DNA of 64,000 bases from NCBI GenBank assembly GCA_947561395.2, contig OX387191.1, positions 40,675,439-40,739,438 of the forward strand. The letters run 5' to 3'. The position numbers and the translations under genes were made by a program. This stretch comes from Buxus sempervirens (lineage: Eukaryota > Streptophyta > Magnoliopsida > Buxales > Buxaceae). The notes below the pieces were generated by a model, which saw nothing but the letters and a program-made list of their open reading frames with translations, searched no databases and was not told where the DNA came from. How positions within the stretch are numbered: position 1 is the first letter of the stretch; each line of letters opens with the position of its first letter. Positions 1 to 11,159 of the stretch are shown one piece after another.

Positions 1-428
1 CCCTAAATGGGACTTGGGCTTTCACTAAAGCCCAAATTGGTATCTTGTGGGCCTTTCAACAAGGTCCACATCAGACCAACATCACCTAGATAAAAAGATA
101 AAATCAAATAAAAATAAAAGGGGACACACACCACCTTGGTGGCCCCCACTTGGACCAATAAAATGTGCATGCTGGCATAGAAGTAGGGTGAATTTAGAAT
201 TCAGTTGACTTGCAAACCAGGAAACCCAAGGGACCCATCAAACCGACGAGGCGGACCGGGGTGTCTACGGACTTCCCCGGGCCGTAATCGAGCCCTTTCT
301 CAGAATCTCAAGCCGCAGATCAAAATAGACATCCTTAAGGGATCCAGGTGTCTGCCTGCACCCCATCAGGCAGTGGCGAGTCCTAATCCCCCTCTCCCCT
401 CGCTTTCGTGTGCCCCCATGTGCACACA
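1..428 (+). mobile_element. 3' part (U5) of the 5' LTR of element 1 (Tat/Ogre-like)
   Basis: The window opens inside a long terminal repeat. It ends ...GTGCACACA at 428, followed by a 3-base spacer and a primer-binding site. The segment aligns closely by eye with the reverse complement of 58978-59430, and more loosely with the U5 ends of the LTRs ending at 8013, 14640, 20772, 34885 and 44450. All share a block around GGACCGGGGTGTCTACGGAC and a CACCCCATCAGGCAGTGGCGA block. Two U5 hairpins are visible: TTGGGCTTT...AAGCCCAA near 14-33, and GTGGGCC/GGTCCAC at 47-69. The LTR start lies upstream of the window. Family assignment is from the downstream gag and the long LTRs. Confidence 0.85.
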
Positions 429-431
429 GCT

Positions 432-450
432 TGGCGACTCCACTGGGGAC
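432..450 (+). other. Primer-binding site of element 1
   Basis: TGGCGACTCCACTGGGGAC begins with TGG, complementary to a tRNA CCA tail, three bases after the LTR end. A decayed copy sits at the same place in the minus-strand relative (14618-14636). Tat/Ogre-type elements commonly use an arginine tRNA. I infer that assignment and have not matched it to a tRNA sequence. Confidence 0.8.
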
Positions 451-494
451 AGGCTCAACCCAATTGGAGATTATACTGAGTCAACTCATTAGGA

Positions 495-700
495 TGCACA
501 TGTGCAAACACACACATTCACATGCACCTACACTCTTACATGTGCACACACGCACATACACCTACATATGTGCACAAACGCACATATTGGTACACATGTG
601 CGTGCATGCACATATACATGTGCGCATACGCACACACTTTCGCACATATGCACACATGCACATACACTCCCATGTACACATGCACTTGTATATACACATG
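495..700 (+). repeat. (AC/TG)-rich low-complexity tract in the leader
   Basis: About 200 bases of imperfect CACA/TGCA/ACAT alternation, immediately downstream of the PBS. It generates spurious His/Thr/Cys-rich open frames that are not genes. Alternating purine-pyrimidine runs such as GTGCACACACGCACATAC can adopt Z-DNA. The corresponding part of the related leader at 13967-14617 lacks the tract, so it looks like an expansion private to this copy. Confidence 0.8.
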
Positions 701-1889
701 CAAAATGTCTTGTTTTTCAGTTATCTATCTATTCATTCTATTGCTTCTCATTATATATGCATGGGGTGACACACGCAAGGGAGCCCGCATGGGTGATCCG
801 ATTGAATGGCACATGTGATCCATCTTCTCAACCAAACCCTAGACCTCTCTCGCAACCACCCTTCTTTACCGTTTAAACAACTTTTGGGATGATATTAGCC
901 TAACGCGCCTCTGGCTTGCTGGGGAAAGCGAAGGTAAAACATCCCCCCAGGTTTCTAGATCCCTATAGCACCGTTGGTTTCCTGCCATGGTACGCGAGGG
1001 ATCTTGGACCTGGCTCAGACCCTTGTAGGCATTTGTCTCGAGCTGGGTACCCTTTTTCCACCTAACGTTCTAATACACCTTTTGTGATGAATGTGATCGT
1101 GAATGATAATACAAGAGGAGTAAAATCAATCTAAAACTCAAGAGCCCATTAGGGGCAGCAACCCCTGACTCCTTTTGCATCAAATTGAGTGGACCTTAGA
1201 CTCAGGGCTATCTCAGCCCTAAATTAGGAGGCCTACCTACTTTTGATCAGGGGAACCACTCCAGATCCATGCATTGAGTCCAGAAAGCCGTGGGCCTTGA
1301 CCAATTGAGTCCGTTGGAAGCACACCGAAGTCCGGGTCAGTCTTCAAGCAGACGAAAGCCGGCCAGATTAGAAAAAGCAGATGAAAGCAAGCCAAATCAG
1401 AAAAGGGATAGTGAAATCCTAGATCTAGGACTTTTCAGCCTACCCTCTTGAAATCAAATGTATCCTGTCCTAGGGTTCCCGACAACCCTGGGATCGAACA
1501 CTTTTCCAGCTTTTTAAGCTTCAAGTAATTTCGCCCTTGCTGACAAGTTGTAAGCATTCCTTCAATCAGACAACAGAGAATCTTCAGAACAGATGAAAGA
1601 CAAAGACTGATCAGGACTTAGATGTACTTCCTCACACAAGTACGTCTAGGAGTCGTGCCTTCACTGGCACCAACCCTTATAGGACTGCACACACATTTCA
1701 ATTTTGTGTGTTTTTTCTTGACACTATGTCAGAGGATGGTAGGCCCCGCAACACTTGCTCTTACCTTCCTACACATGCATAAACCATTTGCACATCAAAA
1801 TGCACTCACTTCAAAATCAAAAGCCACACCAACACTTTTGGTCAAAATTGCTTTGAAAAAATGCACCATAAAGAATTTTAAAAATCCAA
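701..1889 (+). other. Noncoding leader of element 1, upstream half
   Basis: No coding potential recognised. The part around 880-1070 matches the reverse complement of 13967-14140, in the leader of the minus-strand relative. Shared blocks include GGGATGRTATTAGCC, GGGGAAAG, CCCCAGGTTT and TACGCGAGGG/TATGCGAGGG. This shows that it is an ancestral part of the family's leader. A splice-donor-like AAG|GTAAAA lies at 931-939. The rest (1080-1889) shows nothing I can name. Confidence 0.6.
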
Positions 1890-3893
1890 TCGCCTCCAGC
1901 CTCAGGGCATACATCAAAGTGCCTTCGGGCCTCAGGGCGTACATCAAAGTGCCTCAAGGCATACATCAAATCACCTCCGGGTGAACATCAAGCCGCCTTC
2001 CGAGGTGCACATTGCTTTTCCAAAGCATAGATTAAAATGGCCTCTGGGCCTACATCAAAATCGTCTTTCATGATATACATTTGCAGAAATCTCCCATAAC
2101 TTACGGTAAACCATTTCCCATGGTTATATCGAGTTGTCATCCAAGAGAAACATCAAATTGCCTTTTTGTGGCATACATTCTGTTTAACTGAAGCAATGCC
2201 ATCCACGGCATTATTTTTTGGAGCTAAAACCAATGGTTTCCCAAATTTGCTATTTCATAGCATTAGTTGCAAAACTTGCCAGTCACAGCATGATTTCGGA
2301 TTTCACTATCCATGGCAAAACCTCTAAAAAAGATTTTAAAAAAATGTTTTAAACTAATCTTTCAGAATCCTTGTGCCATCCATGGCACAATCTTTTGCCT
2401 TCCAAAAACCACTGTGCCATCCAAGGTACACCTACAGAATTTCAGAAGAATCATTGTGCCATGCACGACACAATCCTAAAGTTTTCAAGTTCACTGTGCC
2501 ATGCACGGCACAAACCATAAAGTTTCAAACTCCTGCGCCATCCACAGCGCAAAACAAAAGAAAATTCCAAAATTCACAGTGCCATTCACGGCACAGTAAA
2601 GCTTTCAAGCACATAGTACCATCTACGGTACTTCACCAGATTCTCGAAAAGTTCTTGTGCCATTCACGGCACAGAACAAAGATTTCAAAATTCACTGTGC
2701 CATCCATAGCACCAAAACAAAGATTTCAAAATTCACTATGCCATCCACGGTACGAAAACAAAGGTTTCAAAAGTCACCGTGTCATTCACGACACCATCAA
2801 AAGCCTCAAAATGCATCTTGCCATCCACGGCACCTGCACCATACACGGTGCATCCTCCTTTGCTATTCACAGCACTCGCACCATTCACGGTGCCTTTTCC
2901 CAAGGGCTCGCCATGCACGGCATCCACATGTCATCCATGACATAAGCCTCAAGATTTGCTATATACATTTGATGCACTGTCCACAGTGCTTATCCTTGAG
3001 ACTAGACAACCACGGCGTCCTACACACAGGATATCACAGTCTTTCAAGAAGGCCATTCATGGCATCCACCCTCTGAGCTACCCTTCCCATACACGGGATA
3101 GCACAGTTCACAATAAGCTATGCACAGCATTCCCTTTTTGAGCTACCCTTCCTATTCACGGGATAGCATAGCTCACCCTCCGAGCTACCCTTCCGATACA
3201 CGGGATAGCACAGCTCACCCTCCGAGCTACCCTTTCCATACACGGGATAGCACAGCTCACAATAAGCTATACACAGCATTCCCTTTCCAAGCTACCCTTC
3301 CCATACACGGGATAGCACAGCTCACCTTCGAGCTACCCTTCCTATACACAAGATAGCACAGCTTACAAAACCACCCTTGGGCTACCCTTCTCGTGTTTGA
3401 GATAGCACAACTTCGGCTACCCTTCTCATGCACGAGATAGCACAGCTTTCAAGACGACCACCCTTGGGCTACCCTTCTCGTGTTTGAAATAGCACAGTTT
3501 TCAAGAAGGCCCTATTCACGGCATTCACCCTTGGGCTACCCCTGCCAATCCCCGGCATAGCACAACTTTCAAGAAGGCCCTAATCACGGCATTCACCCTT
3601 GGGCTACCCTTGCCAATCCTCGGCATAGCACAGCTTTCAAGATGTTTCTTTTTCATGCATAGCCATTCACGGCGGTTGCCTTCCACGGCTATAGCACTAT
3701 ACACAGTGTGAAGATTCTTTTTCACCACTCACAACACCAGCATAGGGCAAAGTTTACCTTCTTATTAAAAGCAGCACTTTTTTGCCACACACGACACTCT
3801 AAACCACGGCTGCCCTCACACAGGGGCAGACCACTTTCAAAAGAAACTAACATGTCTTTTGTTTTCTTTTTCCTTTTTTATTTTCCATTTCAG
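934..3893 (+). other. Candidate leader intron of element 1
   Basis: The 3' end is a textbook plant acceptor: CTAAC branch-point-like sequence at 3847-3851, then a nearly uninterrupted pyrimidine tract at 3853-3890, then CAG at 3891-3893. The gag-like ATG follows 62 bases downstream at 3955. The best upstream donor I found is AAG|GTAAAA at 931-939, inside a block conserved with element 2. Removing 934-3893 would bring the gag start near the RNA 5' end and excise the hairpin array. Introns are known in Ogre elements, though elsewhere in the element. No transcript evidence; other donors are possible. Confidence 0.4.
1950..3708 (+). repeat. Array of about 35 short hairpins with ATNCAC loops and covarying stems
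   Basis: Imperfect repeats, about 20-50 bases apart, each contain a 4-7 bp inverted repeat, mostly around a hexamer ATCCAC, ATTCAC, ATACAC or ATGCAC. Examples: TTGTGCC/GGCACAA (2371-2390), AGTACC/GGTACT (2615-2632), GTGTC/GACAC (2779-2794), TGCACC/GGTGCA (2835-2852), ATGTC/GACAT (2928-2943), GCACTG/CAGTGC (2974-2989), CACT/AGTG (3695-3708). From 3077 to 3629 a composite form appears: outer GCTA/TAGC, a CCCT bulge, and inner TCCC/GGGA, TCTC/GAGA or TGCC/GGCA. Early units (1950-2262) use other loops, such as TCACC/GGTGA (1971-1984) and TGCTTT/AAAGCA (2013-2027). Linkers share ACATCAAA or a TTTCAAAATTCACT-like motif. Open frames across the array are by-products. Confidence 0.9.
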
Positions 3894-3954
3894 GGTTGAA
3901 AGTGTTGCTGCCATAGCTCACCGAAGTCCATATCTGTTAAGATCCCACACGAAG

Positions 3955-5474
3955 ATGAACCCAGAAGAGCCACCTGTGCCTCAGCCACCAGCACCACAGC
4001 CTCTCGCACCACAACAGCCTCTGCCACCTCGTAAAATTGAGGAAGAGCAGGCAATCATGCACTTAAATCAACAAGTGGGGCATATCACCGAGCTACTCCA
4101 AAACCTCATCAGACAAATGCCACAGCCGGTGATCCCACAGCCATGAGAAGAACCACAAGCATTGCCGCAAGGATTGCAAAGACCGCCACAAGCTCCACCA
4201 CCAGCTCATCTAATGCCTCCACCAATCCTCCCTCCTCAAGTACCGCCTCCTGTTGTTCCACAAATCCAGCAATTGCAGCAGATACCTCTTGATGATGCGC
4301 TGCATCTCCCACATATTCCGGAGGTAAACCATGAAGAGGAAGAGGACTGGTACAGACAGAGAAATGAAGCAAGGGGCATCTCGCCCGAAGTCAATGCCAT
4401 GATCAATGACCTCAGAGCAGAATGGCAAGAACTGAGGAGAGGGGCAGTGCCAGGAAGGATGACAGTCGACAATTTTTGTTTCTTCCCCGACATACAACTC
4501 CCAGCAAAGTTTAGGTGTCCCGACTTCAAGAAATTTGACGGAACCAGTTGCCCAACTGCACATCTCCGATCATACTGTGGAGCCATGGTGGGATACAACA
4601 GGGATGAGCAGTTAATGATACAACTATTCCAGAGATCCTTAACAGGGCAAACACATCGTTGGTTTTCCACTCTGAGCCCTACGCAGATCCGCACTTTGCT
4701 AGATTTGGCACACCTCTTCACTGAACAATTTAGGTTTAACTCTGAGGTGGTACCCACCAGGATGGAGCTGATGAGGATGAGCAAGAAGGCTGGAGAGATA
4801 GTCAGAGACTACGCCCGCAGGTGGCGTGAACATGCAATGATGGTATGCCCACCATTGATGGAGGAAGAGATAGCCAGCCTATTCATCTCAACCCTCGGAC
4901 AACCATACTACTCCCACATGATTGGCCAGCAGGCAACAAGTTTCAGCGCCCTGGTCCAGATCGCCGATAGGGTTCAGGGTGGCATCAAGTCAGGATTGAT
5001 AGAGGCAGGAAGCCTGAGGGCCAAAAGGAAGTGGTAAGTGTTGACTTTGCACAGGGGCAACAACCACTTCACTTACAAAGAGGGACTCATCCAGGTGGTA
5101 CAAGGCCCACAGGGTTGGCGCCAATGCCAGGAGTACAAAGGGAAGATAGAAGAAGCAGGGTATTCACACCACTTCCCTACACGCCTGCTGAGCTCCTCCC
5201 AACGTTGCTAAAGGGAGGCTATTTAAGGTTGATTTCGCCTAACCCAAATGCAGCATTAGGAAGGAACTATGACCCCAAAGCAATCTGCGAATATCACATG
5301 GCACCAGGGCACACCACCAACCAGTGTTGGGCCCTTCGACATGCGATCCTGGACTTAATTGACTCCAAAAGACTTACTGTGGATCCTCCTACCCCTACCA
5401 CTACATCCAACACACCGGCCACAGGTGTTATGCAAAACCCTCTTCCAGATCACAAGGGGGGCATCTTCCAATAG
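3955..5474 (+). pseudogene. Broken gag of a Tat/Ogre-like gypsy element
   Basis: Gag forms the virus-like particle and binds element RNA. From ATG 3955 there is a Pro/Gln-rich N-terminal region, then a retrotransposon gag domain (about 4480-5000: FKKFDGTSCPTAHLRSYCG, ARRWREHAM). The tail holds a zinc-knuckle-like CEYHMAPGHTTNQCWALRH near 5287-5343. That tail, ending in NPLPDH-like residues, is typical of Tat/Ogre gag as I know it. Two lesions are visible: an in-frame TGA at 4144-4146, and a frame change near 5015-5035, where the first frame ends at TAA 5035. A GGTAAGT donor-like motif sits on that break. No protease, RT or integrase follows, so the element resembles a non-autonomous gag-only (TR-GAG-like) type. 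It also has the noncoding leader such elements carry. Confidence 0.85.
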
Positions 5475-8012
5475 GACAAGTTGAAGGGAATTAGGCAAGG
5501 TTGCAAGGTGCAACCAACTCCCACAAATCCAAAATCTTCCTTGGACACAGTTCTATGCCGAGTCCACCCTTTCCAGGCTAAGTTGAAGTTTACCTTTTGT
5601 GTCGACCATCCTGGACAGGACCGGTCGTTTTGTAAGCATTATGCATGCTTTTACTTTTTTCGCAAACTTTATGTTAAAAAAAACTTTTGAAAAAATAGCA
5701 ATTGCTGGGTCGATGATGACATCATTTTGAGACCGCACCTTTTGTGGTACAACCATGATCATGTGAAAAATGCCGAGTTGCTCAGAGGTGTCTTCAGCCG
5801 GGTCCAACATACTACTCCCATGAGAACCTTGACTAAGCCAAAGGCAATATTTCTTGATCCATGCCTTGATTTTCCTTCCAACCCTATCTTTACACTGGGG
5901 CAGAGCAATCCTTGAGAGAAAAGAAAGGAAAAGAAAAAGAGAGAGAAAGTGTCTAAACCAATTGAGGGCCAAGGCCAGCTTTAACATCATGTCTTTAAGA
6001 AATGATGAAAGGCCATCCTTCATGCATCATGAATTTTAAGAACGGCTAGTCAAAACACTTTGGACTTGATCGTATCATTCAAATACCCGTGTTTTATCTA
6101 GCCACCCCACACTGGGGCAAAAGCTGAAAAAGAAAATAAAAAGGATGGAAAGATTCCTGAATAAATTTGCATGAACATTTCAACAAGTTGTCACAACTTC
6201 TGCAAAAGGAGGAGAGGCCATCATTGCTTTATTTTCCCAGTCTTCAAAGTCATACCTCTAGTCAAACCATTTGAGCCTAACTTTCCTTCTTCTAACCCAC
6301 TGAGTCATGAGCCCTAAATAAGGTGATTGGTAAGGGAGAAAAGACATGAATGAGCAAAGACAAAGAAAAAGAAAAGAAAGCAGAAAATACACTGGGGCAT
6401 GCTAATCAAAGCAAAAAGCAAGATGAACCCAGGGCAAAGGAAAGGAAAAGCAAAGATGCTAGTGGAAAAATTGAAGGTCACAAAAGGCCTCAAAAAGAAA
6501 AGGAAAGAAAGTGAAAAGGCATTGGCAAAGTTCAAGCAGTCAAGAAAAGAGGAGAACATGACTCGACCCATTTATAAAAAGACTTTGAGCCGTTTTCCCT
6601 TTCTTTCATAAACCAAAAACCTCAGACTTCGTTTCATCCCGTTAGAAAGTCCTTTCTGATTGCAAAAAATGAGGCAATTAAATTCATGCAGATCTATGAT
6701 GAATGAATCTAAAAAGAAGAACGAGCTCTGGTAAGACACAAAGTAAAACCTAAAAATGAAGAGATAAGAACTTGAGCCTTATATCCCATCATTTCTCAGA
6801 CTTAAAACTAAGCCGATGTTTCGTCCTAATGTGAAGACCTCTATGATCTACGGGACATGATGCACAAAAGTCAACCAAAGACCCTCAAGCTAGGGCAAGC
6901 ACTAACCCCCAAGGGAAAAGAAAAAAGGGAAAACCATCAATTGCAAAATCCTGAAACCACCCTAAATGGTTGGGTGAAGGTGAGAGAAACCAAAACTGGG
7001 AAAGGTAGAACACTTCTTGAGATGCCCCTTATCCTCTAAACCTTTGCAAAACCTTTGAGAACCAAGGACAATACAAGTCAAGAATCTCATGAGAATACGT
7101 GTCGAGCATACCATCCCAAAACACTTCAAGCCAACAAGGCAATTCACCACGATCGTTGGTCCTGCCTTTTCTTTTTAGATCACTTGTACAAAATTTCTGA
7201 AAAAGCTTTTGAAGAAATATATTTCATTTCAGTCATGTGCACTCGCACACACAATAAAACCAAGTAAGCGATAAAGCGCTTACAGCTTGAATTTCAGGTA
7301 CCTCACTACTCTATGAGAATTTTGTAGGCCTGGGCGAGGTAGAAAAATCAGAAGATATCAAGAGGCATCCTCAAGCCAGAAGAAAAGAAAAGAAAAAAGA
7401 GCAAAAAAGCAAAGCGGAGGAAAGCCATCCAAAGCACGCCAAGAAAGAATTGCAAAGAGCTCACCTGTCCCTTGCGGGTTCTTTCCCAAATAAAGAATCC
7501 ATGCATCCCCAGTGGAGAACCATCCAGAACAAAGCTCGAAGAAGCTCAAGAACAAAAAGAGAAAGCATGTTTTGAAGACAAAAAGGGCAGAGAAGTCCCT
7601 CATGTAATTTTTGATTTCCCACTTTTGTAAGTAGAATAGGAAAGGTGTGTGAGTTCCCTTGAGAATCGGACAGCACCAGGAGCACCTCCTCACCAAGAGC
7701 ACCTCCTCCTTCCTCTCTCCTTCCTTTCCTTGACCCACCTCCAGTCGCCATTCCTTAAGAAAAAAAAAGAAAAGAGAAAAAACCTAAAAAATGTTTGCAC
7801 CCTCACTGAAATTTGAAAATTTCATCCTCACTAAAATCTAAGAAGCTAAATCATCCAAAAAATCCAAAACCAGTGCACTGACATTAAGGCAATGCAAGGG
7901 CACCCCAAAACCTAAAAGATGTGCAAAGCGTCACTTCTTTCTCAGAAACCGGAAAGGTGCTAATCACCACCTATTTCAAGAACCAGAATCTAGAAAAGGT
8001 GCTAATCACCAC
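5475..8012 (+). other. Noncoding 3' region of element 1, first part
   Basis: No pol-like translation was found in any frame. The stretch is rich in A/G tracts (5910-5950, 6120-6150, 6355-6390, 7370-7400). The decamer CACTGGGGCA occurs at 5893-5902 and 6110-6119, with ACTGGGGCA at 6391-6399. The right edge (7945-8012) holds two copies of a GGAAAGGTGCTAATCACCAC-like unit, interrupted by the solo LTR. It resumes at 11872 with the same CTATTTC...AAGAACCAGAA motif. This shows that the two flanks were once contiguous. Confidence 0.65.
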
Positions 8013-10954
8013 TGTGCGCATGGAAAATCGCACGGTGGGGCGCACGGATTCTCGTGCGTGTCTCCGAGAGGGTAAAACGGTAATTTGGAGTCGCCACCGC
8101 CTAATGGGGTGCAGGCGGACACCTAGGTGCCTAAGCTTGTCTATTGGGCTGGTCTGCAGTTTGAGATTCTAGGTAAGGTTTCGGTTGTGATCTAAGTCCG
8201 TAGACACCCCAGACCACCCCGTCGGATGACGGGTCCCATGGGTTCCTCTTGGTTTGAGTCAACTCGCTGATTTCTCACCCGATTCCTATTCCAGTATGCA
8301 GTTTGGTTAAGTTTGTGGGACCACCTGAGTGGTTTGGGTCCCTTTAATTGCTTTTATCTTGCTTAATTTAAGTGATCTAAGTCTGAGTGGGCGGGCCCCG
8401 TTGGAAGGCCCACGGATTCCTTGGTGGGCTTGGTTAAGCCCACATGTCCCGTGGTGGGCCTCAGTCTAAGCCTGGGAGGTCCTTTGGGCTTTGGTTAAGT
8501 GTATTGATTTTACTTTGGGGTTCAGATTTGAAGATTAAGTGATTTCCATGCAAAAGGTGGGCCTGCATTGGTTTGCGAGCCTCTGGGTGGGCCACACAAG
8601 TGTTGCCAAGAGTTTTCAAGTTATCTTGTTAGATTTTCCAAAATGGGCTGGTCACGGGCTTGGGGCCCATAGTCCAGACTTGGGCTGGGAAGCCCAAGGT
8701 TTTCTTTCAAGCGGGGGTTTGAACCCTTACTTGCTTGGTTAGTGGGCCGCATTGGATTTGGCCCACTCAGCTTAGTTGATTAGCTTGTTTAATTCATTCA
8801 CATGCACAAGGGTTTATTGGGCTTGGTGGGCCCCGTTAGAAGGCCCACTATGTATTCAGTTGGACCGGTGGTCCAAGTCCCATCTTGGGTTTCTGGGTGA
8901 TCCGGAAACCCTATTGGCTTGATAAGTTTAGTTAACAATGGCCTTAAAGTGGTGAACAATCAAGAAGGGCACAAAACAGCACCTGCAACAATGTAGCCTA
9001 CCTGAGTTGCCGGCTACACATGAACTCACTTGTAGCCGACCACTTAGGCCAGCTACACACATAAATCCATGTATCCGGTCAAAATGGTCGGCTACAAATA
9101 GGCCCATGCTGATTCGACCTGAGTTGTCGGATCAGCTAACAGAGAGTGGGTTTTTGGATTTTTTAAATGGATCATGCTTGTGGGCTTCCTAGGGATGCTA
9201 TAAGGCTTCGTGGGCCCCTGGGAAGGCCCACATGGGTTCTGGAGATAGGGAATCCCCTCATCTTTGGCCTCTTTCTGTGGTTTCTACAGCAAGGAAAGGA
9301 GGGGGGGAGACATGGGAGGTTGCCTCCTCCGCCTTGAGCCACCTACAGCAACCAAACAGGGACCATGTCACCCCTGTTTTGGTCTCTTAATTTATGCACA
9401 ACAGCAAGCATCAAAGATCAATAAAAAACCTATGGTTAAGAACCTATAACATGATCCAACAAAAGACCAAGACATGTATACTCATACTTTATCCAAGGGG
9501 ACAGCAGCTCATGCATGCATTCAAACAAGTAAGACCCAAGTAAGAAACCATTCGGTTTATTCCTAAAGTAGGGAAACTCATGCATGCACTCAAGACAATC
9601 AAGCAACCAAGCATGTCATGTAAACACCAATAGAAAGCAACTAAGAAACCATGCTGTAGGTGCCAATAACAGCAGCCTTTAAAGAAGGTTAAACATGCTA
9701 ATGACGGGCTGGAAATAACATAAAAGCTGTGGGAGAGAGGGGGCCTTCATGCATACTACTTTGGCAATAACATATCTCATGTGTGCATAAGCCAAATGAC
9801 AAAGAAAGGACTGTTGTAGAAGGGGGACAGAAACTATTTGGAAGGGGTTAGCATGCTGCCAAGGGCTAAAATGATAGGACTATGGGGTGGGGGAGCATGG
9901 CAATTAGACCTCTAGCTCATACAACAACCATCGCATGCATTACATATAAATCCAATCTACTTAAAAAGAAATAATGTGCTGCTGCTGCCGCCAACAGCAA
10001 CCCTAAAAGTTCCTCATATGCCTACTAGTTTAACATAAAAAAAAGAGGTCATTCTCATATTCCAAGAAGCATGCTTCATAACCACTAAACCTGCCGACGC
10101 ACACATACAACCCCTTTCTTATACATTTTAATACATGCTTTTTCCACGCATTCCAAGGCAAGTGATGGAGGATCATGCACATCACGGGAGCACGTCAAAG
10201 AGATGAAAATGAGATGCAAAGAGAAGAAACAAGAGAAGGGATAATGGGGGGTTTACAAGGGTACATTAGAAAAAAGTATTGGGGGAACATGCTCCCCTAT
10301 GAAATACCAAGGAGGATGACAATGACATTACGTCCAAAACAGCAACCTCAAGGACTTACATGCAATGACACGACATCTCATCCTCCCATGAAACCATACG
10401 AATGCCATCTCTTACCTTGGAGACCTTCGTATGGTGGAAATGAGAGGATAATACACACCCCATTAGTATGGAAATAGATCTTATGCCATGGAAGAAACCA
10501 AGCATGGTAAAATCTTTAGAAAACCTTCATTTTAATATATGTGCCATAAAATATGGTAAGGAACCTTACCTAGGGATCTTGAGACCTTCTTGAGGTGTGT
10601 AGGCTTCTTCTTGAAGCTTGGACAAGAGTTGGAGCACCACTTTACAGCTCCACTAGCAGCAACCCAAGTTCTTTTTCTTTTCACTTGGATGATCAAGAAT
10701 AAGAAGAAGGGAAAAGGGGGTGGTTGATCCTGGGGTGGTGTGGTGATGTTGTATGAAACAAAGGGAGAAGGGACAAGAGGGCACCAACCGTAGGGGAGAG
10801 AAGGGGAGAAAGGGAGAGATGAGTTGGGAGAGATGGGAGAATGAGCCACCAAATGAGCTAACCCCTTTCATACGTATGGGGCTTGGGGTTTTTATTATGG
10901 GTGGATGATGAATGGGTGCATGGAAGAGAGATGAGACATGGAGGATGCCCATGG

Positions 10955-10998
<44 letters not shown>

Positions 10999-11106
10999 TG
11001 CATGGGATTGCTTAGGGATGAAGAAAAGTGCTTGGAGGTGGGTCCCACATGAGTCATGAGAGAGAGAGAGAGATTCATGATGGTGGTGCATGCAGCATGC
11101 TCATAG

Positions 11107-11159
<53 letters not shown>

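Noticed and set aside
1-8. Telomere-like CCCTAAA at the window start
   Set aside because: A single copy inside an LTR; no tandem repetition.
432-450. tRNA gene at the PBS positions
   Set aside because: Only the 3' complement of a tRNA is present (18-19 bases); no cloverleaf can be built.
502-876. His/Thr/Cys-rich open frames near 410-880
   Set aside because: They translate the AC/TG low-complexity tract in several frames at once; there is no start context or homology.
2373-3356. Open frames across the hairpin array on both strands
   Set aside because: The peptide is only a reading of the repeat (PSTAQ/IHGT-like) and overlapping frames are equally open.
1950-3708. CRISPR-like array
   Set aside because: The regular palindromes invite the comparison, but the units are diverged, the linkers are themselves repeated, and the context is a plant retrotransposon leader with no cas genes.
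5015-5060. A short intron at the gag frame break (GGTAAGT to TTTGCACAG)
   Set aside because: The interval is about 25 bases, far below any plant intron; a one-base indel explains the frame change.
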